From Planotetraspora mira (GTDB lineage: Bacteria > Actinomycetota > Actinomycetes > Streptosporangiales > Streptosporangiaceae), in contig NZ_BOOO01000013.1 in assembly GCF_016863275.1 (NCBI RefSeq), positions 124,001 through 188,000 of the forward strand: a DNA stretch of 64,000 nucleotides, written 5' to 3'. Of this stretch, positions 18,418-27,400 are shown piece by piece; positions within the stretch are counted from its first letter, which is position 1, and every line of letters starts with the position of its first letter. Under the pieces are notes generated by a model, which had not been told where the DNA came from, ran no database searches, and saw only the letters and a list, made by a program, of their open reading frames with translations. Both the position numbers and the translations under genes were made by a program.

Positions 18418-19718
18418 CCGATTCCATCAAGGTCCCTGATGTGACCGCCCTCAAGGAGAAGATCGCCGCCGAGTTGGCCGCCGTGCGCGACCGCTCCCTG
18501 GCCTACACCGACGTCGACGACGACCTGCTCGTCCGCCAGCACTCGCCTCTGATGTCCCCGCTCGTCTGGGACCTCGCCCATGTCGGGAACTACGAGGAGC
18601 TCTGGGTGCTGCGCGAGGTCGGGGGGATCACCCCGCTGCGGCCGGAGATCGACGATCTCTACGACGCCTTCACCCACACGCGGGACGCCCGGCCGAGCCT
18701 GCCGCTGCTCGGGCCCGACGAGGCCAGACGGTACATCTCGGGGGTGCGCGGGAGGGTGCTCGACGTCCTGGACAAGGTCGATCTCGACGACCCGGACCCG
18801 CTGCGGGCGGGAGGCTTCGTCTTCGGGCTGGTCGTGCAGCACGAGCATCAGCACGACGAGACCATGCTTGCCACCCTGCAGCTGTCCAGGGAGCCCGGCC
18901 TGGTCCGCGAGGGCGACCTGCCGCCCGGCCGCTCCCCGAACCTCGGTGCGTCCCGGGAGGTCCACATCCCCGGGGGGATCTTCACGATGGGCGCCGGCGT
19001 CACGCCCTGGGCGTACGACAACGAGCGGCCCGCCCACCGGATGTACCTCCCGGGCTACTGGATCGACCGGTTCCCCGTGAGCAACGGCGCGTACATGGAG
19101 TTCGTCGCCTCGGGCGGCTACGAGGATCCCCGCTGGTGGACGGCCGAGGGATGGCAGTGGGTGGAGGTGAAGGGCGTCCGCGCCCCCCTCTTCTGGACGA
19201 GGGACGGCGACACCTGGTGGCGCACCCGGTTCGGCCGGCCGGAGCCCGTGCCCGCGGACGAGCCGGTGCAGCACGTGTCCTGGTACGAGGCCGACGCCTA
19301 CGCCCGCTGGGCCGGCAGGCGGCTGCCGACCGAGGCCGAGTGGGAGAAGGCCTGCGGCGGGCGAACCTATCCGTGGGGTGACGCCGATCCCACGCTCGAC
19401 CAGGCGAACCTCGGCCACCTGGCGGCTCGTCCCGCGCCGATCGGGGCGTTCCCCCAGGGGGCGAGCCCGTACGGGGTGGAGCAGCTCATCGGCGACGTCT
19501 GGGAGTGGACCGACTCGTGGTTCCTGCCCTACCCGGGCTACCGGAGCTTCCCCTACAAGGAGTACAGCGAGGTCTTCTTCGGCCAGGATCACCGGGTGCT
19601 CCGCGGCGGCTCCTGGGCCACCCATCCCTCCGCCGTCAGGACCACGTTCCGCAACTGGGACTATCCGGTTCGCAGGCAGATCTTCTCCGGGTTCCGGTGC
19701 GCCCGCTCGGAGGATTAG
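18414..19718 (+). CDS. egtB: Hercynine oxygenase EgtB
   Basis: A non-heme iron enzyme joining gamma-glutamylcysteine to hercynine and oxidising the sulfur. The N-terminal DinB-like bundle carries the iron ligands in DLAHVGNYEELW and HEHQHDET. The C-terminal FGE/sulfatase-modifying domain (about 180-434) contains FTMGAGVTPWAYDNERPAHRM, RLPTEAEWEKAC, GDVWEWTDSW and FRNWDYPVRRQIFSGFRC. The start is GTG, overlapping the egtA stop, with GGAGGAG upstream. The 434-aa length is normal. Confidence 0.95.
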   Translation: MTDSIKVPDVTALKEKIAAELAAVRDRSLAYTDVDDDLLVRQHSPLMSPLVWDLAHVGNYEELWVLREVGGITPLRPEIDDLYDAFTHTRDARPSLPLLGPDEARRYISGVRGRVLDVLDKVDLDDPDPLRAGGFVFGLVVQHEHQHDETMLATLQLSREPGLVREGDLPPGRSPNLGASREVHIPGGIFTMGAGVTPWAYDNERPAHRMYLPGYWIDRFPVSNGAYMEFVASGGYEDPRWWTAEGWQWVEVKGVRAPLFWTRDGDTWWRTRFGRPEPVPADEPVQHVSWYEADAYARWAGRRLPTEAEWEKACGGRTYPWGDADPTLDQANLGHLAARPAPIGAFPQGASPYGVEQLIGDVWEWTDSWFLPYPGYRSFPYKEYSEVFFGQDHRVLRGGSWATHPSAVRTTFRNWDYPVRRQIFSGFRCARSED

Positions 19719-20426
19719 ATGTGCCGCCACGCGGCCTGGCTGGGGCCGTCGCGGAGCCTGTCCTCGCTGATCTTCGAGCCTGATCAGGGGCTGCTCCGGC
19801 AGGCGTACGCCCCGCGCATGCAACGGTTCGGAAGCGTCAACGCCGACGGGTTCGGGCTGGGATGGTACGACCCCTCCCTCCCCGAGCCGGTCCGCTACCG
19901 CAGGTCGATCCCGATCTGGGCCGACGCCAACCTGCCCGGCATCGCCGGTGTCGCGCGCTCCTCCTGCCTGATGGCCGCCGTCAGGTCGGCGACCGTGGGC
20001 ATGCCCATCGAGGAGTCCGCCACCGCACCGTTCGCGGCCGGCATCTGGCTGCTCAGCCACAACGGCCGAGTCCGGACAGAGGCCGTCCGGCCACTGGCGC
20101 CCGGCGCGGAGAGCGCGTGCGACTCGGCCTGGCTCGCCTCCGCCGTGTTCGCGCGGCTCCGCGAGGGGATCCCGCTCGCCCGGGCGCTTCCCCTCGTCGT
20201 CAGGGGTGCCGCGGAGGCCGACCCGGCCGCCCGGCTCAACCTGCTCGTCTGCGGCGGGATGGAGCTCGCCGCGACGGCATGGGGCGACACCCTTTACGCC
20301 CATCTCGGAGAGGGCGTGCTCGTGGCGAGCGAGCCGCTCGACGACCGCCCCGGATGGCAGGCCGTGCCCGACCGCAACCTCCTGCTCGCGTCCCCCGACG
20401 GCGTGCTCGTGACACCCATCGACTGA
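19719..20426 (+). CDS. egtC: Gamma-glutamyl hercynylcysteine S-oxide hydrolase EgtC
   Basis: Removes the gamma-glutamyl group from the EgtB product. This is a class II glutamine-amidotransferase fold: the start Met is followed directly by the catalytic Cys (MCRHAAWLG), with NADGFGLGWYD, RSSCLMAAVRSAT and LLSHNGRV of the Ntn pocket. The ATG directly abuts the egtB TAG. 235 aa. Confidence 0.94.
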   Translation: MCRHAAWLGPSRSLSSLIFEPDQGLLRQAYAPRMQRFGSVNADGFGLGWYDPSLPEPVRYRRSIPIWADANLPGIAGVARSSCLMAAVRSATVGMPIEESATAPFAAGIWLLSHNGRVRTEAVRPLAPGAESACDSAWLASAVFARLREGIPLARALPLVVRGAAEADPAARLNLLVCGGMELAATAWGDTLYAHLGEGVLVASEPLDDRPGWQAVPDRNLLLASPDGVLVTPID

Positions 20427-20437
20427 GGAGTGACCAC

Positions 20438-21397
20438 ATGACGCTGATCGACCATCTCCACGGTGACTACCTGCGGCAGGCGCTGGAACACGACGTGCGC
20501 ACCGGGCTGACCTCCACGCCCAAGTGGCTGCCCCCGAAGTGGTTCTACGACGCGACCGGCAGCGACCTGTTCTCGCGGATCACGCGGCTCGACCAGTACT
20601 ACCCGACCCGCAGGGAGCTCGCCATCCTGCGCAGGAACGCGGCCGACATCGCCGCACGCAGCGGGGCGGACACGCTCGTCGAGCTCGGCTCGGGCACCAG
20701 TGAGAAGACCGTCCTGTTGCTCGACGCGCTGTCCGGCTCGGGCACGTTGCGGACCTACATGCCCGTGGACGTCGACGCGGTCACCCTTGAGGCCGCCGCC
20801 GGGCGGCTCGCCGCCCGCTATCCCCGCCTGGCCGTACGGCCGGTCCGCGCCGACTTCGAGCACCACCTCTCGCTGCTGCCGAGGACGGGACGGCGGATGG
20901 TCGCCTTCCTCGGTGGGACCATCGGGAACCTCCCTCCGGCGGCCCGCGAGGTGTTCCTCAAAGAGCTGCGCTCCACTCTCAGGCCGGGTGACACCCTGCT
21001 GCTCGGGACCGACCTGGTGAAGGACGTCCGGCGGCTGATCGCGGCCTACGACGACGACCACGGGGTCACGGCCGCGTTCAACCGCAACGTGCTCCACGTG
21101 ATCAACCGGGAGCTGGACGGCGACTTCGAGCCGGACGCCTTCGAGCACGTCGCCCGGTACGACGAGGACAACGACTGGATCGAGATGCGCCTCAGGGCGA
21201 CCAGGGCCATGCCCGTACGGCTGGGCGGCCTCGGCCTGTCCCTCGCCTTCGAACCCGGTGAGGAGATGCGGACCGAGATCAGCGCCAAGTTCCGCGAGGA
21301 GGGCGTTCGGGGCGAACTGGCCGCCGCGGGATTCGACGTCGTCCGCTTCTACACCGACCCCGCGGGCGACTTCGGTCTCACCCTGGCCGGTCGCTGA
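20438..21397 (+). CDS. egtD: L-histidine N-alpha-methyltransferase EgtD
   Basis: Trimethylates histidine to hercynine with SAM. The 319-aa protein has PPKWFYDATGSDLFSRITRLDQYYPTRRE, the SAM loop LVELGSGTSEKT, GGTIGNLPP and the C-terminal FEPGEEMRTEISAKF. GAGGAG lies 7 nt before the ATG. It is last in egtABCD; no egtE is adjacent, which is common because unspecific C-S lyases can finish the pathway. Its 3' end overlaps the convergent PucR-type gene by 20 bp. Confidence 0.95.
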   Translation: MTLIDHLHGDYLRQALEHDVRTGLTSTPKWLPPKWFYDATGSDLFSRITRLDQYYPTRRELAILRRNAADIAARSGADTLVELGSGTSEKTVLLLDALSGSGTLRTYMPVDVDAVTLEAAAGRLAARYPRLAVRPVRADFEHHLSLLPRTGRRMVAFLGGTIGNLPPAAREVFLKELRSTLRPGDTLLLGTDLVKDVRRLIAAYDDDHGVTAAFNRNVLHVINRELDGDFEPDAFEHVARYDEDNDWIEMRLRATRAMPVRLGGLGLSLAFEPGEEMRTEISAKFREEGVRGELAAAGFDVVRFYTDPAGDFGLTLAGR

Positions 21398-22418
21398 CGG
21401 CGGCTGCCGCAGGCGCGTGGTGGTGCAGGCGCCGTAGCGCGAGGGCGAGTTGCAGTCGCAACCGTCCCTGCGGCCCGTGGACGGACCAGCCGAGCACCTG
21501 CTCGGCGTGGGCCAGCCGATCCTGCAGCGTGGAGTGGTGCATGTGCAGTGCCGTCGCCGCGGTGCGCAGGCTGGACTGGGAGGCGACCGCGTCGAGTGTG
21601 GCCAGCATCCACGGGGCCGCCGCGGCGGCGCGATCCAGGGCGTGCACGTCCGGGATGGGATCGCTTCCCGGGCCGATCGCCGCGGCGAGGACGGCGAGTC
21701 CGCCCATCTGGTCGGCGTGCACGACCCGCGGTCCGGGGTCCTGCTCGGTCCCTTCGGCGGTCAGCCGGAGGGCGACGAGCGCGGCCGACCAGGACGCCGG
21801 GAGGCCGAGGAGGGGCACCGCCGGGCCGACGCCCGCGCGCGGGTCACCCGGCGGCGGAGCGGCGCCGGAGGGAGGCACGGACTGGATCAGGGCCTGACCG
21901 CCCGCGAGTGCCACGGCCCTGGCCGGGACGCCGGGGCGGAGGCCGAGACGCCGGGCCGCGTGCAGACGCGCGGTCTCCGAGGCGGACGCGTCCAGCAGGA
22001 CCTCGGCTAAGGCCTGGTCGCCCGCGGCGTCCGCCGGGGCGCTGCCGCGCGTGCGGTCGAGCACGGCGCGGATCGAGGCCGCGGCCCGTTCCAGCACCAT
22101 CGCGTCGACCACGCCGGCAGGTCCCTCGCGTTCCAGCCACAACGCGGGCGGGCCGTCGGGCGTCAGCGGCGCGGACAACCACGCGGGGTCGGCGGGCCCT
22201 TCGTCGTCGGCCCGCCGGCCGTCGGCGTCCACCTTGATGTGGACGCCGCGCTTCTCGTCGGCCAGCCGGGCCGGGCAGCCGGCCAGCACCGCCGCCCCGC
22301 GCACCAGCGCCTCCAGGCCCGCGCGGGTCTCGAGGAGCCGATCGAAGTAGGCGATCACCCGGACCGCCGCGCCGGCGTCGGGGTCGAGTGCCGTGAGCCG
22401 GCCGGCAAGCTCCTTCAC
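21378..22418 (-). CDS. PucR/CdaR-type transcriptional regulator
   Basis: A 346-aa protein with a C-terminal PucR-type HTH: LDAVASQSSLRTAATALHMHHSTLQDRLAHAEQVLGW (about 282-320). The N-terminal part (ALDPDAGAAVRVIAYFDRLLETRAGLEALVRGAAVLAG) resembles the sensor half of actinobacterial CdaR-like regulators. I chose the GTG that precedes KELAGRLTALDP; longer frames upstream are Arg/Pro-rich and not family-like. It follows the esterase gene by 71 nt on the same strand and probably regulates it. Confidence 0.78.
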   Translation of the reverse strand: MKELAGRLTALDPDAGAAVRVIAYFDRLLETRAGLEALVRGAAVLAGCPARLADEKRGVHIKVDADGRRADDEGPADPAWLSAPLTPDGPPALWLEREGPAGVVDAMVLERAAASIRAVLDRTRGSAPADAAGDQALAEVLLDASASETARLHAARRLGLRPGVPARAVALAGGQALIQSVPPSGAAPPPGDPRAGVGPAVPLLGLPASWSAALVALRLTAEGTEQDPGPRVVHADQMGGLAVLAAAIGPGSDPIPDVHALDRAAAAAPWMLATLDAVASQSSLRTAATALHMHHSTLQDRLAHAEQVLGWSVHGPQGRLRLQLALALRRLHHHAPAAAAVSDRPG

Positions 22419-22489
22419 AGGCCCAATCCTGCATCGTGCGGTGAACCGGTGCCAGGGTCGCCGCTCCGCGAAGGCGCGCCGACTCGGCG

Positions 22490-23488
22490 TCAGCGTGCCA
22501 GCAGGCGGCGCAGCCAGTCGGTCCTGGCGGCCCGGGCCGCCTGGGAGATCGCGGCCTGGGGCACCATGATGTCGAACCCGTGGAACCCGCCCGGCCACAC
22601 GTGCAACTCCGCCTGGCCGCCCGCCTGCCAGATGCGGGTGGCGTAGGCCACGTCCTCATCGCGGAACGTCTCGGCGGAACCCACGTCGACGAAGGCGGGC
22701 GGCAGCCCGGAAAGGTCCTCCGCGCGGGCCGGGGCGGCGTACGGGGAGACGTCGGGGCCGCCCCGCCGTTCGCCGAGCAACGCCGTCCATCCGGTGTCGT
22801 TCGACGTCCTGTCCCATACGCCCAGTCCGGCCATCTGCAGGCTCGACACGGTGTCGTTGCGGTCGTCGAGCATCGGGCAGGCCAGCAGTTGCCCGGCCAG
22901 AGCCGGGCCGCCGCGGTCACGGGCGAGCAGCGCGACGGCCGCGGACAGGCCGCCTCCCGCGCTGCTGCCGCCGACGATGATCCTTTCCCGATCGACGCCG
23001 ATCTCCTCCGCGTGCTCCGCCGTCCAGACCAGGCCGGCGTAACAGTCCTCGACCGGGGCGGGATGCGGGTGTTCCGGCGCCAGGCGGTATTCCACCGACA
23101 CCACGGCGAGCCCCAACTCCTGAGCCGTCTCCAGGGTGGCCTCGATCCCGGTCCGGTTGTCGCCCATGACCATGCCGCCGCCGTGGATGTTGTAGAGGGC
23201 GGGGATCGGACCGGTCACCCCGGCGGGCCTGCAGATGAGCAGCGAGATGTCGGGGGCGCCCTCCGGTCCGGGCACGGTGCGCTCCTCGATCTCGAAGGCG
23301 CCCCCTCGGCGGAGATCGTCGTCCGACGGCCGCATCAGGACGGCGCCGCTCTGCAGGCCCGGGATCATCTCCGGCAGCAGCGAGGAGGGGATGTTCTCCG
23401 CCACGATCGCCAGAGCGGCGGCCAGTTCGGAGTCGAACGGCGGAGGGCTCAGGCGGTCGTGGTGCGGCGGGGAAGACGGGGTGGTCAT
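22490..23488 (-). CDS. Alpha/beta hydrolase, hormone-sensitive-lipase family
   Basis: A 332-aa cytosolic esterase of family IV. The oxyanion motif is NIHGGGMVMG, the nucleophile elbow IIVGGSSAGGGLSAA, and the acid/base part DVGSAETFRDEDVAYATR and WPGGFHGFD. The start ATG has GGAGGGC at close spacing. Substrates of the family are short acyl esters or acetylated carbohydrates and drugs; the natural one here is unknown. It is followed by the PucR-type regulator. Confidence 0.9.
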   Translation of the reverse strand: MTTPSSPPHHDRLSPPPFDSELAAALAIVAENIPSSLLPEMIPGLQSGAVLMRPSDDDLRRGGAFEIEERTVPGPEGAPDISLLICRPAGVTGPIPALYNIHGGGMVMGDNRTGIEATLETAQELGLAVVSVEYRLAPEHPHPAPVEDCYAGLVWTAEHAEEIGVDRERIIVGGSSAGGGLSAAVALLARDRGGPALAGQLLACPMLDDRNDTVSSLQMAGLGVWDRTSNDTGWTALLGERRGGPDVSPYAAPARAEDLSGLPPAFVDVGSAETFRDEDVAYATRIWQAGGQAELHVWPGGFHGFDIMVPQAAISQAARAARTDWLRRLLAR

Positions 23489-23553
23489 CGGCCCTCCAGG
23501 TTGCGTGTCAGCGTGGTAGACCCATGCTGCAACGGGCCGGGAGTCCAGGACAG

Positions 23554-23586
23554 CGCCATGTGGCGGGGACGGCCCGCCACATGGCG
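23554..23586. promoter_or_regulatory. Perfect 14-bp inverted repeat upstream of the esterase
   Basis: CGCCATGTGGCGGG is followed by a 5-nt loop and its exact complement. It lies 66 nt upstream of the esterase start and 86 nt beyond the stop of the zinc-finger gene on the same strand. It could be a T-less terminator of that gene, or an operator for the PucR-type regulator. Confidence 0.55.
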
Positions 23587-23671
23587 GGCGTCGCCGGTGG
23601 TCGGCCGATCGTTCATACGGGAGACGGCACCGGTGATCGGACGGCGGTGCCGGCGTGGTGAGCGACCGGCG

Positions 23672-24235
23672 TCATAGCGACCGCGCTGCGATGATCTCGT
23701 CGCAGAACCGCGCGCAGCCCTCGCAGATGCGGACTCCTCCGCCGGTCACGAGTGCCGAGACCTCCGTGGCGGACTTGTCGCAGAAGGAACACGACAGCGC
23801 GCTGGGGAGTGCCACGAGTTCCAGATGGGCGTGTGACGCGTCCGGCCGCCCGGCTTCCTCGACGACCCGGCAGGCGATCGAGACGCAGCCGTCGCAGATG
23901 AACACGCCGGGCCCGGCGACGAGCCGGGTGACCTCGGTCTTGCCCGCCCCGCAGAAGCCGCACGCGGGGTCGGCGGGTTTCCTGCGGGACCTCCAGCCGG
24001 CCGTGCCGCCGGTGAGTTCGATGATCTGGTGAACCCGCTGGTGGCTGATGTCGAGGGCCTCGGCGATCTCGCGCAGCGACGCTCCTCCCAGGTGCAGGCG
24101 CCGGACGGCCTGGTGGTAGGCGGCCTTGGCCTGCACGGCGTGGTCCTGCGCCTCGGCCCACCGAGTGCCCGCCTGACGCGCCCGGAGCAGCAGTTCCTCG
24201 TCGAGAGCCATGGCGACCGGGTTGTCTGGGTCCAT
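23672..24235 (-). CDS. HTH protein with two ClpX-type C4 zinc fingers
   Basis: 187 aa without an ATPase domain. A helical N-terminus ends in an HTH-like segment GGASLREIAEALDISHQRVHQIIE (about 50-73). Two ClpX-type zinc fingers follow: Cys92/95/114/117 (CGFC...CDGC) and Cys149/152/171/174 (CSFC...CEGC), each with the ClpX-like spacing TEVxxLVxGxGVxICxGC. In ClpX this domain dimerises and binds adaptors and substrates. A DNA-binding HTH fused to two such fingers suggests a regulator that recruits, or is handed to, the ClpXP machinery; this is inference. AGGAGG precedes the ATG. Confidence 0.75.
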   Translation of the reverse strand: MDPDNPVAMALDEELLLRARQAGTRWAEAQDHAVQAKAAYHQAVRRLHLGGASLREIAEALDISHQRVHQIIELTGGTAGWRSRRKPADPACGFCGAGKTEVTRLVAGPGVFICDGCVSIACRVVEEAGRPDASHAHLELVALPSALSCSFCDKSATEVSALVTGGGVRICEGCARFCDEIIAARSL

Positions 24236-24259
24236 CGGGGGTGCCTCCTGAAAGAGGGG

Positions 24260-24278
24260 TGTCTATGGGTAGTAGACA
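24260..24278. promoter_or_regulatory. Inverted repeat TGTCTA-N7-TAGACA upstream of the zinc-finger gene
   Basis: Six-bp arms with 13-bp centre spacing lie 25 nt before the zinc-finger gene start. The geometry suits a dimeric HTH regulator, possibly the gene's own product. Confidence 0.4.
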
Positions 24279-24335
24279 AGGAGTCTGCCGTCTAGCATCC
24301 CTTGACGCAAGCGAGCCCACGTGACCGGAGGGTTC

Positions 24336-24860
24336 TCAGGACACCGGTTGCGGCGGGGTCAGGAACTTCGACTGCTCGTATTCGGAGCGCTCGCTCGGCA
24401 GGATCCGCGCACCCGGGGTCCTGTCGGTCCTGAGCCGGTTCATCGAGATCGCGAGAGACGTTCCGTACACCACGTGGCCCAGTGCCAGGAGGGCCTGGCG
24501 CCCCGGGCTGTCACGGGAGATCGGCGGATAGGCGCCCAGCCGGGGCGCCACGTGCTGGAAACTGGCGTACCAGACCGCCAGGCCGTAGGCCGCTCCGACC
24601 GGGAGAGGGATCCGCTGGCCGCGGAACAGCAGGCCGAGCACGGCTCCCGCGCCGCTGCCGTACGCGAAGTGGGCGATCGTCGCGAGCACCCCCTCACCCG
24701 GCTTGCGGCGGTGCCTGCTGCCGGGGAGCGTGATCCGCATGATCTTCTTGGGTGGCGGCTGGTCCAGCAGCCCGGCCCGGTCTCCCGCCATCAGCACGGC
24801 GCTGTAGACGGCGGTCGCGAGCGCACCGCCGACGGCGCCGTTCACCAGGTTGCGCGTCAT
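24336..24860 (-). CDS. Small integral membrane protein (YagU/DUF1440-like layout)
   Basis: 174 aa with about four membrane segments (NLVNGAVGGALATAVYSAVLMAG, the GVLATIAHFAYGSGAGAVLGLLF region, PVGAAYGLAVWYASFQHVAP, LLALGHVVYGTSLAISM) and a charged C-terminal tail. The order resembles YagU-type inner-membrane proteins, but the assignment is weak. The ATG giving MTRNLVNG was chosen because the longer frame has an arginine-rich, non-hydrophobic extension. It lies divergent from cydAB. Confidence 0.5.
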   Translation of the reverse strand: MTRNLVNGAVGGALATAVYSAVLMAGDRAGLLDQPPPKKIMRITLPGSRHRRKPGEGVLATIAHFAYGSGAGAVLGLLFRGQRIPLPVGAAYGLAVWYASFQHVAPRLGAYPPISRDSPGRQALLALGHVVYGTSLAISMNRLRTDRTPGARILPSERSEYEQSKFLTPPQPVS

Positions 24861-25026
24861 GATGGGGCCTATTCCCCTGGCTCGCGGGCGCGTTCCCCGC
24901 AACCGGCCCGCTTCGGGTAAATACCTCACCCGGCATCATCCGCGACTCGCCCTGCCGATCACCCTTGATCACTTCCATACCCGCCGCGCGGTTTGTGCGG
25001 CGGCGGTGCCGGGGCACGGACCAGCC

Positions 25027-26376
25027 ATGACACCGCTCGCCGTCCTGGCAGGCCCGGCGAGCCCAGCTGATCTGGTGGCGGCGCGGACCCAGATGGCGCT
25101 CTCCCTGGGCTGGCACATCGTCTTCGCCTGTCTCGGCGTGGGCATGCCCGCGCTGCTGCTGTTCACCGAATGGCGAGCCCATCGGACCGGCGACGCGGAC
25201 TACATGCGTCTCGCCCGGCGGTGGGCCACGGCGGTCGGCGTGCTCTTCGCGGTGGGGGCGGTCTCCGGCACCATCCTCAGCTTCGAGATGGGTCTGCTGT
25301 GGCCTGGCCTGATGGGCGTCTACGGCGAGGTGATCGGCCTTCCGTTCGCGCTGGAGGGCATCGCCTTCTTCATCGAGGCGATCTTCCTCGGCATCTACCT
25401 CTACGCCTGGGACCGGCTTTCTCCCCGGGCGCATCTGCTCAGCGGGGTGCCCGTGCTCGTGGCGGGCGTGGCGTCGGCCCTGTTCGTCGTGTCCGCCAAC
25501 GCGTGGATGAACCAGCCGCGCGGCTTCGACCTCGAAGGCGGGCGGGTCACCGGGGTCGCCCCGTGGGCCGCCATGTTCAACCCGGCCACGGCCCCGCAGA
25601 GCGTCCACATGATCATCGCGGCCTTCATGGTGTCCGGATTCGGCACCGCCGGGGTCTACGCGGTGGCGCTGCTGCGCGGCCGCCGGGACCGTTACCACCG
25701 CCTCGGCTTCCTGGTCCCGTTCACGCTCGCGGCGGCGCTCTCGCCGGTCCAGATCCTCGCGGGCGACTTCGCCGCGAGGTTCCTCGCCGGTTACCAGCCC
25801 ACCAAGCTCGCCGCCGCCGAGGCGTTGTTCCGCACCGGCCCGAACGCGCCGCTGCATCTCGGCGGGCTGGTGGTCGACGGTCGGATCCGGTACGCGGTCG
25901 AGATCCCCAGCGGGCTGTCGATGCTGGTGGGCTTCACGCCCGGGACGGTCGTCCAGGGGCTGGACCGGGCCGCGCCCGCGGACCGGCCGCCGATCGCGCC
26001 CGTCCACCTCGCGTTCGACACGATGGTGGGCATCGGGACGTTGTTGCTGCTCCTGTCCGCCTGGCTGGCCCTGACCTGGTGGCGGCGCCGCGACCTGCCC
26101 GCCTCGCCGTGGTTCCTGCGGCTCGCCTCGGTCGCGGGCGTGCTCGCCGTCGTCGCGGTCGAGACGGGCTGGGTCGTGACCGAGGTGGGCAGGCAGCCGT
26201 GGATCGTGTACGGCAGGATGCGGACCTTGGAGGCGGTGAACCCCGCGCCCGGCCTGTGGGCCGGGTTCGCCGTGGTGGCCGTCGTCTACGCGGTCCTCAC
26301 GGTCGCCGTCGTCTACGTCCTGCGCCACGTGGCCCGCACCGGGCACGTCGCCCCCCAGGAAACCGCGGAAATGTGA
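25027..26376 (+). CDS. cydA: Cytochrome bd-type ubiquinol oxidase subunit I
   Basis: Heme-bearing subunit of the bd oxidase: oxidises quinol and reduces oxygen at high affinity. 449 aa with about nine membrane helices. Heme ligand regions are visible: LGWHIVFACLG (His30), EGIAFFIEAIFLGIYLYAWDRL and QSVHMIIAAFMVSGFGTAG. The Q-loop after GDFAARFLAGYQPTKLAAAEALF is short, the CioA/short-Q-loop type common in actinobacteria. The quinol-side segment GRQPWIVYGRMRT is intact. The stop overlaps the cydB start as TGATG. Confidence 0.95.
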   Translation: MTPLAVLAGPASPADLVAARTQMALSLGWHIVFACLGVGMPALLLFTEWRAHRTGDADYMRLARRWATAVGVLFAVGAVSGTILSFEMGLLWPGLMGVYGEVIGLPFALEGIAFFIEAIFLGIYLYAWDRLSPRAHLLSGVPVLVAGVASALFVVSANAWMNQPRGFDLEGGRVTGVAPWAAMFNPATAPQSVHMIIAAFMVSGFGTAGVYAVALLRGRRDRYHRLGFLVPFTLAAALSPVQILAGDFAARFLAGYQPTKLAAAEALFRTGPNAPLHLGGLVVDGRIRYAVEIPSGLSMLVGFTPGTVVQGLDRAAPADRPPIAPVHLAFDTMVGIGTLLLLLSAWLALTWWRRRDLPASPWFLRLASVAGVLAVVAVETGWVVTEVGRQPWIVYGRMRTLEAVNPAPGLWAGFAVVAVVYAVLTVAVVYVLRHVARTGHVAPQETAEM

Positions 26377-27386
26377 TGGAACCGGCGCAGATCCTCCTGG
26401 CCGTCATGTGGGTGGGGCTCACCCTCTACGCGCTGCTGGGCGGGGCCGACTTCGGCGCCGGCGTCCTGGACCTGCTCGCCGGGCGCAGCCGGGCCGGGAT
26501 GCCGCAGCGGCGGCTCATCGAGCACTCGATCGGGCCGGTCTGGGAGGCCAACCACGTCTGGCTGATCTTCGTGCTCGTGGTGTTGTGGACGGGCTTCCCG
26601 CTGGTCTTCGCCTCGGTGATGTCCACCCTCTACATCCCGCTCACGCTGGCCGCGCTCGGGATCATCGCGAGGGGCGCCGCCTTCGCCTTCCGCAAGGCCA
26701 GCACGGAGTTGTGGCAGCAACGCCTCTTCGGCGGGGCCTTCGCCCTGTCGTCCGTCCTCACTCCGTTCTTCCTCGGAACGGTCGCCGGGGCGATCGCGTC
26801 CGCCAGGGTCAAGCCGGGCCTCGCGGCCGGTGACCTGGTGAGGAGCTGGCTGAACCCGACCTCGCTGCTGGGAGGCGCGCTCGCGGTCCTGGTCTGCGCC
26901 TACCTGGCGGCGGTCTACCTGTGCGACGACGCCGCGCGCTCAGGAACGCCGGAACTGGCGGACGGGTTCCGCCGCCGTGCCCTCGTGGCCGCCGCCGCGA
27001 CCGGCGCCGTCGCGCTCGCCGGCATCGCGGTGCTCCATCAGGACGCGCCCCGCCTGTACTCCGGCCTCACCCACCGGGCGCTGCCCCTGGTCGTGGCCAG
27101 CGCCGTCCTCGGGATCGCGTCGATCGTCCTGCTCTGGCGGCGGCGCTACCTGCTCGTGCGGGTGGCGGGCGTGCTCGCCGTCGTGGCCGTCATGTGGGGC
27201 TGGCCGGTCGCCCAGTATCCCGCCGTGTTGCCGCCGGGGCTCACCTACCGGGACGCCGCCGCGGCGCCGGTGGTGATCAGCACCGTCCTCGTGGTGGCCG
27301 GAGTGGGCGCGCTGCTGGTGCTGCCCTCCATCCTCTGGCTGTTCCTCCTCCAGCGCCGCATGCCGTACGACTCGCATCAGACGTGA
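26376..27386 (+). CDS. cydB: Cytochrome bd-type ubiquinol oxidase subunit II
   Basis: 336-aa membrane partner of CydA. The N-terminus MEPAQILLAVMWVGLTLYALLGG, then ADFGAGVLDLLAG, and GPVWEANHVWLIFVLVVLWTGFP are diagnostic. Translation is coupled to cydA through the TGATG overlap. The assembly transporter genes cydDC do not follow here; the next gene is convergent. Confidence 0.95.
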   Translation: MEPAQILLAVMWVGLTLYALLGGADFGAGVLDLLAGRSRAGMPQRRLIEHSIGPVWEANHVWLIFVLVVLWTGFPLVFASVMSTLYIPLTLAALGIIARGAAFAFRKASTELWQQRLFGGAFALSSVLTPFFLGTVAGAIASARVKPGLAAGDLVRSWLNPTSLLGGALAVLVCAYLAAVYLCDDAARSGTPELADGFRRRALVAAAATGAVALAGIAVLHQDAPRLYSGLTHRALPLVVASAVLGIASIVLLWRRRYLLVRVAGVLAVVAVMWGWPVAQYPAVLPPGLTYRDAAAAPVVISTVLVVAGVGALLVLPSILWLFLLQRRMPYDSHQT

Positions 27387-27400
27387 CCGAAGCGGCGTGG

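Noticed and set aside
24694-26346. 550-codon minus-strand frame
   Set aside because: Antisense to cydA; Arg/His/Asp-rich composition typical of a shadow frame.
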